From an uncultured Bacteroidales bacterium (GTDB lineage Bacteria > Bacteroidota > Bacteroidia > Bacteroidales > Paludibacteraceae), in contig UQNE01000007.1 in NCBI GenBank assembly GCA_900542355.1, positions 1 to 64,000 on the forward strand: a stretch of DNA of 64,000 bases, read 5' to 3'. The notes beneath the pieces are model-generated. The model was not told where the DNA came from and did no database searches. It saw only the letters and a list, made by a program, of their open reading frames with translations. Below, in pieces: positions 33,585 through 42,990 of the stretch. Position 1 is the first letter of the stretch; every line of letters starts with the position of its first letter. The translations under genes and the position numbers were made by a program.

Positions 33585-34354
33585 AAGCCACAGTAATCAT
33601 TTCCGTATATAAGAATGTAGCGGCATTGCAGGCTATCTTGCGCAGTTTGGAGCAGCAGACGGAGCAGGACTTTGAGGTGATTATCTCGGAGGACGGGGAA
33701 GACCCCGCAATGGCACAATGCATAGCCGACTATCGGTCGCCTTGGCCGCTGCAACACATCACACAAGAGGACTTAGGTTGGCGCAAGAACAGAGTGCTCA
33801 ACTTGTCGATTATGGCAGCACATAGCGATTGGCTGATATTCATAGACGGTGATTGTGTGCTGCACCCTCGCTTTGTAGAGATGCATTTGCGCTATAGCGG
33901 CGAAGGCAAAGTGTTGGCAGGAAAGCGCATAAAACTGAACAAAGACTTATCCGAGCGACTGCTACAAGGCAATCGACTGCACCTATGGACTTATCTATTT
34001 TGGCACAGAGGATGTCATTGCGTGGAAGAAGGTTTCTATAGCAGGTTGCTACACCTATTCAGACGCCATGTGCGGCACTTGACGGGGAGCAATATGTCGA
34101 TGTCACGCAAAGACCTACTGGCCATCAACGGCTTTGATGAGAACTATACACTGCCTGCCATAGGCGAGGACTATGACATCGAATGGCGGTTGCCTGCCAA
34201 CGGGTGCGAGATAGTATCGCTACGCAACTTAGCCGTACAATACCACTTGTACCACCAGGAGAACTGGGTAGATGACAGCGTGAATATGGCGTATTTCCGC
34301 ACTATACAAGCCGCCAACCAAATCGTTTGCAAGAATGGAATACGAAAAGATTGA
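33581..34354 (+). CDS. Glycosyltransferase family 2 with galactosyltransferase-type C-terminus
   Basis: 257 residues. The start at 33581 overlaps the GT9 stop as ATGA. The GT-A fold opens VIISVYKNVAALQAILRSL. The metal-binding D-x-D is in WLIFIDGDCVLHP, and a late SNMSMSRKDLLAINGFDENY then GEDYDIEWRL block matches the Glyco_transf_7C acceptor region seen in chondroitin-polymerase-like enzymes. Acceptor and donor are unknown. The next gene starts 20 nt before this one ends. Confidence 0.88.
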   Translation: MKATVIISVYKNVAALQAILRSLEQQTEQDFEVIISEDGEDPAMAQCIADYRSPWPLQHITQEDLGWRKNRVLNLSIMAAHSDWLIFIDGDCVLHPRFVEMHLRYSGEGKVLAGKRIKLNKDLSERLLQGNRLHLWTYLFWHRGCHCVEEGFYSRLLHLFRRHVRHLTGSNMSMSRKDLLAINGFDENYTLPAIGEDYDIEWRLPANGCEIVSLRNLAVQYHLYHQENWVDDSVNMAYFRTIQAANQIVCKNGIRKD

Positions 34355-35195
34355 GCATGTAGCCGGCTTGGTGGTATGGTATCACCCCGAGCAAAGCGAA
34401 GCAGAGGCCGTGCGATTGTATGCCGAAGAAGTGGAGCAGGTTATCATTGTAGATAACAGCGAAACCGACCATACAGCGTTAGCCGATACGCTTCCGAACA
34501 CTACCTATATCGCCTGTATGAAAAACATGGGCATAGCCACGGCACTCAATATAGGTTGCAGAAAAGCCATAGAAAGCGGAGCAAAGTGGGTATTGACCAT
34601 GGACCAAGACTCGCTTTGGAACCAGCAGAGCGTCAGCCAATACATTGCCGAAGCAGAGGCTTATCCGGAGATTGGTAAAGTAGGTATTTTCTCACCATAT
34701 CACGATTGCGACGGCACACCGGAGAAACACCATCGCACAGGGCGTTTCGAGCAACGGATGGTACAGATGTGTTCGGGCAACCTGCTACGCCTATCCGCTT
34801 GGGAAGCAGCAGGAGGGTTTAGGGATGACTTTTTCATAGATTTGGTGGACGATGAAATCTGCTGTCATCTTTGGCAAATGGGGTATCAGGTAGTGCGTCT
34901 GAATCGAATCAATCTGACGCACCATTTGGGTGAAGGCGTACACCGGTTGCCCATCACGAAACATCCCTACACGCCCCATCCCGTATGGCGCTACTACTAC
35001 ATCGGACGCAACCTGCAGCGGATGATACAACTCTACCCCGAGCATAGCCAATACTACAGGAAACACGCCTACAAAGAGTTGAAACGCTTGTGCTTGTACG
35101 ATTGGCACAACAAGTGTCAGAAACTGAGCCGATACCTGCACGGATGGCACGACGGTCTGAACCCCTACCCTACCACTGAGCAAATATGCAAATAG
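34335..35195 (+). CDS. Glycosyltransferase family 2 (rhamnosyltransferase-like)
   Basis: 286 residues. The pattern is that of dTDP-rhamnosyltransferase-type GT2 enzymes: GLVVWYHPEQ, VIIVDNSETDH, KNMGIATALNIGCRKAIESGA, the metal-binding WVLTMDQDSLW, then CSGNLLRLSAWEAAGGFRDD and FIDLVDDEICCHLW. It probably transfers rhamnose or a similar deoxysugar to LPS. It overlaps both neighbours (20 nt and 10 nt), so its translation is probably coupled to theirs. Confidence 0.88.
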   Translation: MEYEKIEHVAGLVVWYHPEQSEAEAVRLYAEEVEQVIIVDNSETDHTALADTLPNTTYIACMKNMGIATALNIGCRKAIESGAKWVLTMDQDSLWNQQSVSQYIAEAEAYPEIGKVGIFSPYHDCDGTPEKHHRTGRFEQRMVQMCSGNLLRLSAWEAAGGFRDDFFIDLVDDEICCHLWQMGYQVVRLNRINLTHHLGEGVHRLPITKHPYTPHPVWRYYYIGRNLQRMIQLYPEHSQYYRKHAYKELKRLCLYDWHNKCQKLSRYLHGWHDGLNPYPTTEQICK

Positions 35196-35929
35196 AGATT
35201 TCGCCCAAATATGAATCGCTACGCCCATGGATAGAGCGTATCCCCACTACCTTTGAGCAGAGCGGAAAGGTGCTATACGATGCGCGTAATCAGATACGAG
35301 CCATAGAGCATAATGGACTGAATATCAATGTAAAACGGTTTCATACTCCCGCTTTACCCAATCGACTGATATACACGCTATTTAGGTTGCCGAAGGCGGT
35401 GAGAGCCTATCAGAATGCAGGACGGCTGTTGCAACTGGGAATAGAAACGCCCACACCAATAGCCTATATCTTGTGCGGAGAACATCTGCTGTCGGAGAGT
35501 TACCTAATCACGCTGCAATCGCCATTGTCGCACAACTTCTATGAGTTTCGATACCACTCTGTAGCGGGATATGAGGCGGTGATTCGGCAATTTGCTTATT
35601 TCACGGCCGATATGCACAAGAAAGGCGTTCTCCACAAAGATTACTCACCGGGGAATATCCTATTTGAGACTGATGCGAGCGGAAAGGCATGGTTCTGCTT
35701 GGTGGATATCAATCGTATGGATTTCGGGTGCAAGATAGATATGAACACCGCTTGTAAGAATTTCTGCCGCTTGTGGGGTCATCGCGATTTCATAGACTTG
35801 CTCAGTAAGGAATATGCACACGCGAGAGGCTGGGACGAAAGGCAGGTGCATACGCTCATTACCCGCTACTGGGAGCAGTTCTGGCACATCAAAAGCGATG
35901 CAGACATTGAGCGCATTTTCTCTCGATGA
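35186..35929 (+). CDS. LPS core kinase, Kdo/WaaP family
   Basis: 247 residues of protein-kinase-like fold. The catalytic loop is HKKGVLHKDYSPGNILF (H-x-D-x-x-x-x-N), and the metal-binding Asp is in CLVDINRMDFG. A conserved N-terminal lysine occurs in NINVKRFH. Kinases of this family phosphorylate Kdo or heptose in LPS. In Bacteroidetes they sit with core glycosyltransferases, as here. It is the last gene of the plus-strand arm. Only 5 nt separate its stop from the stop of the convergent GT4 gene, and no terminator is visible. Confidence 0.88.
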   Translation: MQIEISPKYESLRPWIERIPTTFEQSGKVLYDARNQIRAIEHNGLNINVKRFHTPALPNRLIYTLFRLPKAVRAYQNAGRLLQLGIETPTPIAYILCGEHLLSESYLITLQSPLSHNFYEFRYHSVAGYEAVIRQFAYFTADMHKKGVLHKDYSPGNILFETDASGKAWFCLVDINRMDFGCKIDMNTACKNFCRLWGHRDFIDLLSKEYAHARGWDERQVHTLITRYWEQFWHIKSDADIERIFSR

Positions 35930-35934
35930 ATCGA

Positions 35935-37032
35935 TTATGCCAATTCGGCATAGACGGCAAGCAGGTTATGCGCCACCTGTCGGTCGGTAAACTTCTCGGC
36001 TTGCAGATGCCCTGCCTGCACCATACGAGTGCGCAATGCGGGGTCGGACAACACGCAGGATAGTCGGTCGGCTATCTCTTGACAATTATTCGGGTCGGCA
36101 TACAACGCTGCTTCACCCGCCGTTTCTTCGAAGCAACTGCCTAAGGAAGTAACCACCGGCACACCAACACACATCGCCTCCACGATAGGGATACCAAAGC
36201 CCTCAAACACAGAAGGATAGACAAAGACCTCCGCCCCACGATAGATAGCGGGGAAATCTTCAAAAGGTATATTGTGTAAGAATCGAACAGGCACATTGCT
36301 GTCGTGTGCCAGCGAGGCGACCTGCTCGGCATACGCTGAGTGTGCGCCCATCATCACCAACGGAATGTCTATATGATTGAGAGCCATCGCCTGCACCAAA
36401 CGGAGCAAGTTCTTGCGTGGTTCGAGTGCACCTACATACAGGAGATATTGCTCGGGTAAGCGGTATTTTGACCTTATCGACAGAACCGCCTCATCTGACA
36501 CTGGTTCTCTGAACTGCCGATGACACCCCTGATAGACAACACGGATTTTGCGTTCATCCGCATGGAAGAAAGTAATCATATCACGCTTGGTCTGCTCGGA
36601 TATAGCGATGATTAGGTCCGCATGATTGCAAGCATACTGCACCTTTTGGGTGAATAGCCACCGATATGTAGGGCTATAGAGATGAGGGTAGCGCACGAAT
36701 ATGGCATCGTGCATAGTAACAATGGTTTTGATAGGGGTTCGGTGGATGCCAAAGGGGATTTCGCCCGACAATCCGTGATAAACATCGACATGATTGCATA
36801 GCAGTTCGGATACGCAACCTGCACTTCGCCACAACGAAGGCATACCTTTCCATAGACCATTCGGGCTGAGGACTGTAGCCCCCTCTAACCAATACAACGC
36901 CGACGGCTTGCCACACAGCAGATAGTCGTTTTCGGGTGCATAGGAGGTGATTAGACGGATAGTATCACGACTGTAATTACCCAATCCCCGTTGGTTAGCA
37001 TAAGCGCGTTTGGCATCAAAAGCAATCTTCAT
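35935..37032 (-). CDS. Glycosyltransferase family 4 (GT-B)
   Basis: 365 residues. The N-terminal domain starts MKIAFDAKRAYANQRGLGNY with the glycine-rich loop of mannosyl- or rhamnosyl-transferases acting on nucleotide sugars. The C-terminal domain has YLLYVGALEPRKNLLRLVQA, the VFVYPSVFEGFGIPIVEAMC donor-binding motif (E-x7-E) and GVPVVTSLGSCFEE. It is last in the minus-strand arm, 62 nt after the O-antigen-ligase-like gene. Confidence 0.92.
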   Translation of the reverse strand: MKIAFDAKRAYANQRGLGNYSRDTIRLITSYAPENDYLLCGKPSALYWLEGATVLSPNGLWKGMPSLWRSAGCVSELLCNHVDVYHGLSGEIPFGIHRTPIKTIVTMHDAIFVRYPHLYSPTYRWLFTQKVQYACNHADLIIAISEQTKRDMITFFHADERKIRVVYQGCHRQFREPVSDEAVLSIRSKYRLPEQYLLYVGALEPRKNLLRLVQAMALNHIDIPLVMMGAHSAYAEQVASLAHDSNVPVRFLHNIPFEDFPAIYRGAEVFVYPSVFEGFGIPIVEAMCVGVPVVTSLGSCFEETAGEAALYADPNNCQEIADRLSCVLSDPALRTRMVQAGHLQAEKFTDRQVAHNLLAVYAELA

Positions 37033-37094
37033 ATACTATATTTTAGGACGATTCAGATAGGATTATGAGTGATTCGGATAGGTTGGTGGCAACA

Positions 37095-38516
37095 TCATCT
37101 ATCGACAGAGTCGGCTCTCGTTATCGTCTCGTTGCCGTGTCGTTGCCGTAATTCACTCGATACACTCTCGATATGGTCTCGGTCTTTTGCTATGCTTTCT
37201 CCGCGTTTTTTCCGAAATGGATTCGATAGACCCAAGCAGTGCATTTCAGCAGATTGATGTGTAGTGGTATCGGGCAACATCATCAACCACAGGCATAGAC
37301 AGAGGAGCATGGGCGGGAAATGCGGACTAAAAGAGTCGAAGACGGCTTGCCAAAGTATGAGGAATGCCGTGAGTGCCATACACAGACGCTTGCTTTTGGG
37401 GCAGTGGGCTATGCTCAAGGCACATATCAAGACAAAAAGCAAAGGAAAAAAGATACCATTTTCGAGAGTAAGTTGCAGATAGAGGTTGTGCGGATTGACC
37501 ACCGCCATACTATGGCACTGCTCTTTACTCAAAGCGGGCGTATTCGTGATAAAGCGGATATATGTCTGCATACTCTCATCTTGATAGGCATTTTCCACAA
37601 ACTGTACGCTGGCGGAGGAAAGCCCGTAGCCGACAAGCGGATGTCGGTCGATCTGTCGCAACGCATAATCCCAAATGGCCAGACGCGGTTCAGACTCCAA
37701 GCGGTCGTGATCCAAGCGTTCGTTTTGAGATATTGCCACGCCTCCCAACAGGACAAGAAATAAGACAGACAGGACAATCATTCGCTTGGAAGCGAACTTA
37801 CACAGATAGAACAGTAGGCCGGATACAACAACAAAGAGCATAGCGAGCATACCCGAGCGTCCGTCAGAGCACAGAAGGCGGGCTATCAACACCATATCGG
37901 CGGCAACAATCGCCACTATCTGCCACTTAGAGTGCGTCTTATGCAGCAGGTAGAAACTAAAGATAATCGCCAAATTGAAATAGAAATCTAAGCGCATGTG
38001 TGCGCCGACATATTGATGAGCAATCGCATTGAAAACAGAGCGATGCCCATGCTCCCAACCCGGGACATCACCCAAAGAAAGATGAAGTGCGCCAATGTAC
38101 ACCACGATACCAAGCGACACCAGCAGCATTGTATAGCCTACATAACGGCAGATATTGGTATGATTATTCCACCCCAACAGACCGATTAAGCCGATAGCGA
38201 AGAAGGCGGTTCGCACCTCCAACTGCCCACGGAAATAGCAGGTAGGCGGACAGGGGTCGAAGAGTTGGCGAACAGGGGTAATCAAGAAGAACAACATCAT
38301 CAGGACATAAACCCACTTGTCGCGCGTCCAATGCCATCCGACGAAGCGTCTATTATACACAAAATCAATCAGATAGCCTATACCTGCCATATATAATGCG
38401 GTACGCTGTACCCAACCATATCGGAAAGGTAATGCTACGGCTAACATCACAATCCCCAAGACTGGAATATACGCAATGAGGGAGGACAAGACGGCTCGTA
38501 TATCTATATTTTTCAT
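37095..38516 (-). CDS. O-antigen ligase/polymerase-like membrane protein with a repeat-derived tail
   Basis: 473 residues with about ten to twelve helices. The large periplasmic loop holds the Wzy_C landmark RLAIWDYALRQIDRHPLVGYG and PHNLYLQLTLENGIFFPLLF, where the conserved Arg and His of ligases fall. It would join glycan to lipid A core, or polymerise repeat units, on the periplasmic side. The last 50 or so residues, after MLPDTTT, are hydrophilic and coded by DNA full of TCTCGATA and CGGCAACGA words like intergenic repeats. This suggests the original stop was lost to a repeat. The start could also be 38522. Confidence 0.82.
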   Translation of the reverse strand: MKNIDIRAVLSSLIAYIPVLGIVMLAVALPFRYGWVQRTALYMAGIGYLIDFVYNRRFVGWHWTRDKWVYVLMMLFFLITPVRQLFDPCPPTCYFRGQLEVRTAFFAIGLIGLLGWNNHTNICRYVGYTMLLVSLGIVVYIGALHLSLGDVPGWEHGHRSVFNAIAHQYVGAHMRLDFYFNLAIIFSFYLLHKTHSKWQIVAIVAADMVLIARLLCSDGRSGMLAMLFVVVSGLLFYLCKFASKRMIVLSVLFLVLLGGVAISQNERLDHDRLESEPRLAIWDYALRQIDRHPLVGYGLSSASVQFVENAYQDESMQTYIRFITNTPALSKEQCHSMAVVNPHNLYLQLTLENGIFFPLLFVLICALSIAHCPKSKRLCMALTAFLILWQAVFDSFSPHFPPMLLCLCLWLMMLPDTTTHQSAEMHCLGLSNPFRKKRGESIAKDRDHIESVSSELRQRHGNETITRADSVDR

Positions 38517-38567
38517 TTGCATTTTGTAGAGAATTGCGTTGCACAAACACCTATAAGGCCGCAGCCA

Positions 38568-40526
38568 TCATCTGTCGGCCGTCCAACCTTTTTGAACCGC
38601 CCGCAGGTTGATGAGTTGGTGTTGCACAGCATATTGTTTCATGGAAAGGAAGCGTTGCGGTTCAGCATTTTGCATATCTTCCGCACTTCCCAATCGGTAA
38701 AGATACTCTTGCTTGGTATTGATACTATAGCAATACAACCACTCGCCATCGCAGCAGCCGAGATGGTCGTTATTAACGAAATAGGCATACCGCCTATACT
38801 GGCGTAAGCGATTGATTCCCATAGTGTTATTGGTGTACGGCAGGCCGAGCATACCGAGTAGCGTAGGCGCAATATCTTGCTGCTGCGCGGGCGATGTGAT
38901 GACACTGTCGGGAACATCATTACCCACAAAGAAACATGGGATGGTATTATATTGCAAATTGTAGTCGTAGGGAGTAGATACGGGGTTACCATGATCTCCT
39001 ACCAAGACGAAGAGGGTATTCTTTCCCCAATCGGTCTTCCGTGCTTGCGACATAAACTGGCGCAATGCATCGTCGGCATAGACGATAATCTGTTGTTGCT
39101 CATCGGCTCCCGATGTGCGATACGCCTCGGGGATAATGAAAGGCGTATGGTTGCTCACCGTCAGGAAAAGCGCAAAAAACGGACGATCGGAGGTGTCGGC
39201 ACGCTGCTGCAGGTAGTTAAGACCGTAGGAGAACATATAGTCGTCGGGGACACCAAAGTTGTTCACAACTTTCTCTTTGGGATAATCGTAAAGAGAGAAA
39301 ATACGCTCGATACTATTATCGTAGAAAAAGGAATTCATATTGTCGTATTGGGGATTGCCCGTAACAAAGACATAAGTATGATAACCATTCTGCCGAAGCG
39401 CATAAGGCAACCCCGTATATCGATTAGACGGCACCGTCATTGTGGTTTTGGCGAAATCGGGACCGAAGCCATAGAGCGTAGCCGTTATGCCATTGTTGGT
39501 ATGCACACCCGCCGAATAGAAATTGCTGAAATAGAGCGAGTTATCTCGCAAAGAGGATAGATAAGGGGTGATATGCCGACCATTGTATAACTCGTCCAGA
39601 TGGGCTGCGCTCATCGACTCCATCAAGATTACCACCACATTGCGCTTACCCAATCCGGGTGTTGCTTCGACATAGCGATTGAGAGGGAATAGGGAATCGG
39701 GGTGTAGCACCGATAACTCGTCCTGCACGGCAGCCAATGCCTCTTCCTCGTTAATAGAGAGTACTTCGGGCAGCGTAGAGGAGGTATATTCGGCACTTTT
39801 GATGATATTGAAGATAGGGTTTATCCCCAATCGGTTGTAAAATGCGTTGTCACAAAAATAGGCGAAACTGACGCCCAACGGGTAGCGTTGAAAACTACCA
39901 CGGATACCACAAAAACACAAGGCATACGCCAACACGCTCAATAGTACGGATACCCCATAATGACGGGTAGAAAGAGATACTGTACCCGTCTCATCGATAT
40001 GTTTTGCGAACATTCGCACGATGCCCACTAGTGCCCATTCAAACAGGGCGATAAGCACAAGTGCAACGAGAATAAAGAGAATATTCACCTTGTCTCCGAA
40101 GAGCATACCAGCCGTATCTCCGACAAAGCCGAACCACTCTGTAACCGATATATTCAAGTGGTTATCAAAGAAATGGAAATAGCGGGCATTTGCCACCTCG
40201 ATAAACAACCCGAACGCATATATCACCCCATAGTAGCAACCCACTGCTCGCCGAGCCTTGTTGATCCATTGTGTATATTGCGGTTTGTGGACTATAGACA
40301 GGGAGAATATTGACAGGAAAAGCAGGGGCAATGCCGATACATAACAGGCTATCAGATTGTCGAACTTCACACCGATGAGCAATGCACGGCAAGCCAAAGC
40401 CGCATCTATACCGCCATCAGGGATATTGGTCAGCAACAGAAGCACACGGCATAGCCCCAAAGCAACGAGGCACAGCAAGTGGAGAGCGACAACAAATCCT
40501 ATATTTTTCAATAATCTGTGTTCCAT
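38568..40526 (-). CDS. LTA-synthase-like sulfatase-fold transferase
   Basis: 652 residues. About five helices occupy residues 10-220. A periplasmic alkaline-phosphatase-superfamily domain follows, with RNVVVILMESMSAAHLD, the nucleophile region SAGVHTNNGITATLYGF (Thr or Ser after NNG), SDRPFFALFLTVSNHTPF and LFVLVGDHGNP carrying the last metal ligands. Relatives transfer phosphoglycerol or phosphoethanolamine to surface glycans or lipids. Placed between an outer-membrane barrel gene (1-nt gap) and the O-antigen-ligase-like gene, it may decorate the surface glycan made by this locus. Confidence 0.85.
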   Translation of the reverse strand: MEHRLLKNIGFVVALHLLCLVALGLCRVLLLLTNIPDGGIDAALACRALLIGVKFDNLIACYVSALPLLFLSIFSLSIVHKPQYTQWINKARRAVGCYYGVIYAFGLFIEVANARYFHFFDNHLNISVTEWFGFVGDTAGMLFGDKVNILFILVALVLIALFEWALVGIVRMFAKHIDETGTVSLSTRHYGVSVLLSVLAYALCFCGIRGSFQRYPLGVSFAYFCDNAFYNRLGINPIFNIIKSAEYTSSTLPEVLSINEEEALAAVQDELSVLHPDSLFPLNRYVEATPGLGKRNVVVILMESMSAAHLDELYNGRHITPYLSSLRDNSLYFSNFYSAGVHTNNGITATLYGFGPDFAKTTMTVPSNRYTGLPYALRQNGYHTYVFVTGNPQYDNMNSFFYDNSIERIFSLYDYPKEKVVNNFGVPDDYMFSYGLNYLQQRADTSDRPFFALFLTVSNHTPFIIPEAYRTSGADEQQQIIVYADDALRQFMSQARKTDWGKNTLFVLVGDHGNPVSTPYDYNLQYNTIPCFFVGNDVPDSVITSPAQQQDIAPTLLGMLGLPYTNNTMGINRLRQYRRYAYFVNNDHLGCCDGEWLYCYSINTKQEYLYRLGSAEDMQNAEPQRFLSMKQYAVQHQLINLRAVQKGWTADR

Positions 40527-40527
40527 A

Positions 40528-42990
40528 TCACTTCTGTTTTTCTAAACCTACACTGACTTTAACTATCAGCCCTCGCGGCACACAGAGTTGCAAAGCATAA
40601 CGATGCCCCGGCACATCTTTGCCCGTTTCCGGCCAATAGTCGAATGTATATTCGCCTAAGGCGGTGCCAAAATCCCAGAAATTGTAGCAAGTAGCCTCCG
40701 CAGAGAAGGGCAATCCTTTGATTAAGCCGCGGTAGCGCAAGCGCAAATCGAAATTGAAAAAGGAGTCTTCGCGTTTGCCAAAGTGGGCATCCACCGTGTT
40801 ATCCCCTCGTGTATCCGCATTCCAGATGACCGCCTGTCGATGCCCCATGGCATCGGTATAGAGCAACGAGCGGAAATTGGTAATAGGCGTACCGTCTTTG
40901 AACTTGCCAGACAGCGATAACTGCCAATTCTCGGTGATATTCACCCCTAACTGCAAGCGTGCAATGAAGGCACGGTCTTGGTCTAAGCGCCCTAAGGAGC
41001 GTATCTCGCCATCGGTTTGCGCCATATTAGCGTTGTTGAGCGTGATATTGGGTGAGGCGGTAGATTCGCTCAAGACGCCGATGTTGTTACTCAGCACGCC
41101 ATTGCCCAAAGCAGAAGTACCGCTCACGCAATAACTCTGCCAACTGACAGCGACAAAGACTTTCTTGCCATTGTAGGCATACTTAATCTCATTTGAAGCA
41201 AACAACGGTGTGTTGAATATGAATTTCGGTCCGACAGCGGGTGCCGTGGTAACGAGGTAATTGCGTTCACCGGCATTCTTGGCATACACATCATAATCGA
41301 TATTGTTGTATCCGTCTTGATTGACGCCTACGCTTGTATAGTCGACTTCGACATCGCCCATATAAGTGGTAGTCCAAGTATTGTAGTATTTTTTCATACT
41401 TGTCAGCACAGAAATCTCGTGCCTACCGATAGTGAATCGGAACGGAATATCCAAGGCGAAGTACTGCGGTTGACGCAAGTGCCTATCGGTATGATGATAC
41501 TTTCCGCCAGTGGTAGTGAGCAGTGTACCATCCGCATACCGAGCCGAGCCATTCATATAATCGTCGCTCAAAAACCGCACATCATCGTAGGTATAGCGTG
41601 TGCGATAGTTGGCAATAATGATGTCGGCAGAGAACCACTTAGCAGGTGTAAAATGCATACCAAACATTGCCTCCCACGAAGGCGTAACCACCGACTTGTT
41701 GCGCAATAGTATTCCATCTAACGAGGCACCAAGTGTTCCCGTCAGCCCCAGCCACGGCAGCACCTGTTTGTCGGCTGCCAATACGACACTATTCTCTAAC
41801 AGTCCAGAGGTAAAAGCGGCGGATTGCCACTCGTAGCGATAGAGCGAAAGCGGACTATCCATACCCAATGTTTGGTAGGTAATCTCATTGCTCCAAGTAG
41901 TGGTAGTAGGGCGGAAATGAATCAACGAGTTGTATGCATCAATCTTGAGTTGAAGCCACGGCAAGATAGCATATTGATAGTTGACTGCCCAGTTGAGTTC
42001 GTTGGTTTTGCCATCAGCATACCATGGTTCAAAAGCCTCACCGTCTTGGTCGATTATGTTGCGTGTAAACTCTAACTCTTGATGGCGGATGTCATGGAAA
42101 GCCCAAGTCAATCCAGTAGTCAGTTGACCGGTGCGCCCATAGTTTTTAGAGCCATACACAGACAAAGAGTACGATTGCTGCTGCGCCAACTCGTTGTCGT
42201 TGTACATAAACTCGGCATACATATCCCCACGCCCTTGTGCGGCAAAGATATAGCCGAGCCTATCTACCACTCTATTTTTAGGCAAAGGCAACAAACCATC
42301 CACCTGCGCTTTGTAGTAGGGCGAATCAAAAGTGCTGGACAGCCCTTGATAATTCAGTTTCAACTGCCGACGCACGCCATAGTTGGCATACGCATGTTGA
42401 TAAAAAGTCTGTCCGAAAGCATGAATACCATACACGACATCCAACTGGCCGCCGCCCAACAAGTGCATACGCGTGGTAACGGCATCTTGCAGATACACAC
42501 GCTCGGCACCCGACTTATGCTGGATATTCAGTGCTTCTTTGGTTCCGGGGGCGATTCCGCCCAACCCACCGGCATTACCACTGAGCGAGAGATGGCTCAC
42601 TCGCACACTATCTGCCGTAAAATAGAGCGTACCACGATGATAATCTAACGCCAACGAATGCTCCATCATATCCAAATGGAACAAGGTACTTCCGGCAAAC
42701 ATTCTGCTATCTATGCGGAAACCATCCAAATAGTATCGATTCCATTTGAAAGAATTGCCATTGACGGAGAATACCATCTGCTCCGGCAACGACCATTCAC
42801 CCGTTGTTTCTGCCTCGTAGATGCAATAATCAGAGAAATTATCCAAGTAATGCGGCAGTTCTCCCCATTGATACCACTCGCGAAAGAAAGTGCTGCTGAC
42901 GGAGTCCATTCCAAAAACGGGAAATGCCTCGGCGCGAAGCATCGCACTGAGGCATACCGAAAAGGTCAGCAAAAGAAGCCTTTTAGTCAT
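40528..42990 (-). CDS. TonB-receptor-like outer-membrane barrel of unknown substrate
   Basis: 820 residues with a signal peptide (MTKRLLLLTFSVCLSAMLRA). A plug-like N-terminal part (SVNGNSFKWNRYYLDGFRI near residue 75) resembles TonB-dependent receptor plugs, and the rest alternates strand patterns typical of a large barrel. The C-terminus VPRGLIVKVSVGLEKQK is not the classic Phe ending. No TonB box is obvious. It overlaps dnaJ by 4 nt and sits 1 nt from the LTA-synthase-like gene, so it is probably co-expressed with chaperones and glycan genes. I do not recognise a named family. Confidence 0.75.
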   Translation of the reverse strand: MTKRLLLLTFSVCLSAMLRAEAFPVFGMDSVSSTFFREWYQWGELPHYLDNFSDYCIYEAETTGEWSLPEQMVFSVNGNSFKWNRYYLDGFRIDSRMFAGSTLFHLDMMEHSLALDYHRGTLYFTADSVRVSHLSLSGNAGGLGGIAPGTKEALNIQHKSGAERVYLQDAVTTRMHLLGGGQLDVVYGIHAFGQTFYQHAYANYGVRRQLKLNYQGLSSTFDSPYYKAQVDGLLPLPKNRVVDRLGYIFAAQGRGDMYAEFMYNDNELAQQQSYSLSVYGSKNYGRTGQLTTGLTWAFHDIRHQELEFTRNIIDQDGEAFEPWYADGKTNELNWAVNYQYAILPWLQLKIDAYNSLIHFRPTTTTWSNEITYQTLGMDSPLSLYRYEWQSAAFTSGLLENSVVLAADKQVLPWLGLTGTLGASLDGILLRNKSVVTPSWEAMFGMHFTPAKWFSADIIIANYRTRYTYDDVRFLSDDYMNGSARYADGTLLTTTGGKYHHTDRHLRQPQYFALDIPFRFTIGRHEISVLTSMKKYYNTWTTTYMGDVEVDYTSVGVNQDGYNNIDYDVYAKNAGERNYLVTTAPAVGPKFIFNTPLFASNEIKYAYNGKKVFVAVSWQSYCVSGTSALGNGVLSNNIGVLSESTASPNITLNNANMAQTDGEIRSLGRLDQDRAFIARLQLGVNITENWQLSLSGKFKDGTPITNFRSLLYTDAMGHRQAVIWNADTRGDNTVDAHFGKREDSFFNFDLRLRYRGLIKGLPFSAEATCYNFWDFGTALGEYTFDYWPETGKDVPGHRYALQLCVPRGLIVKVSVGLEKQK

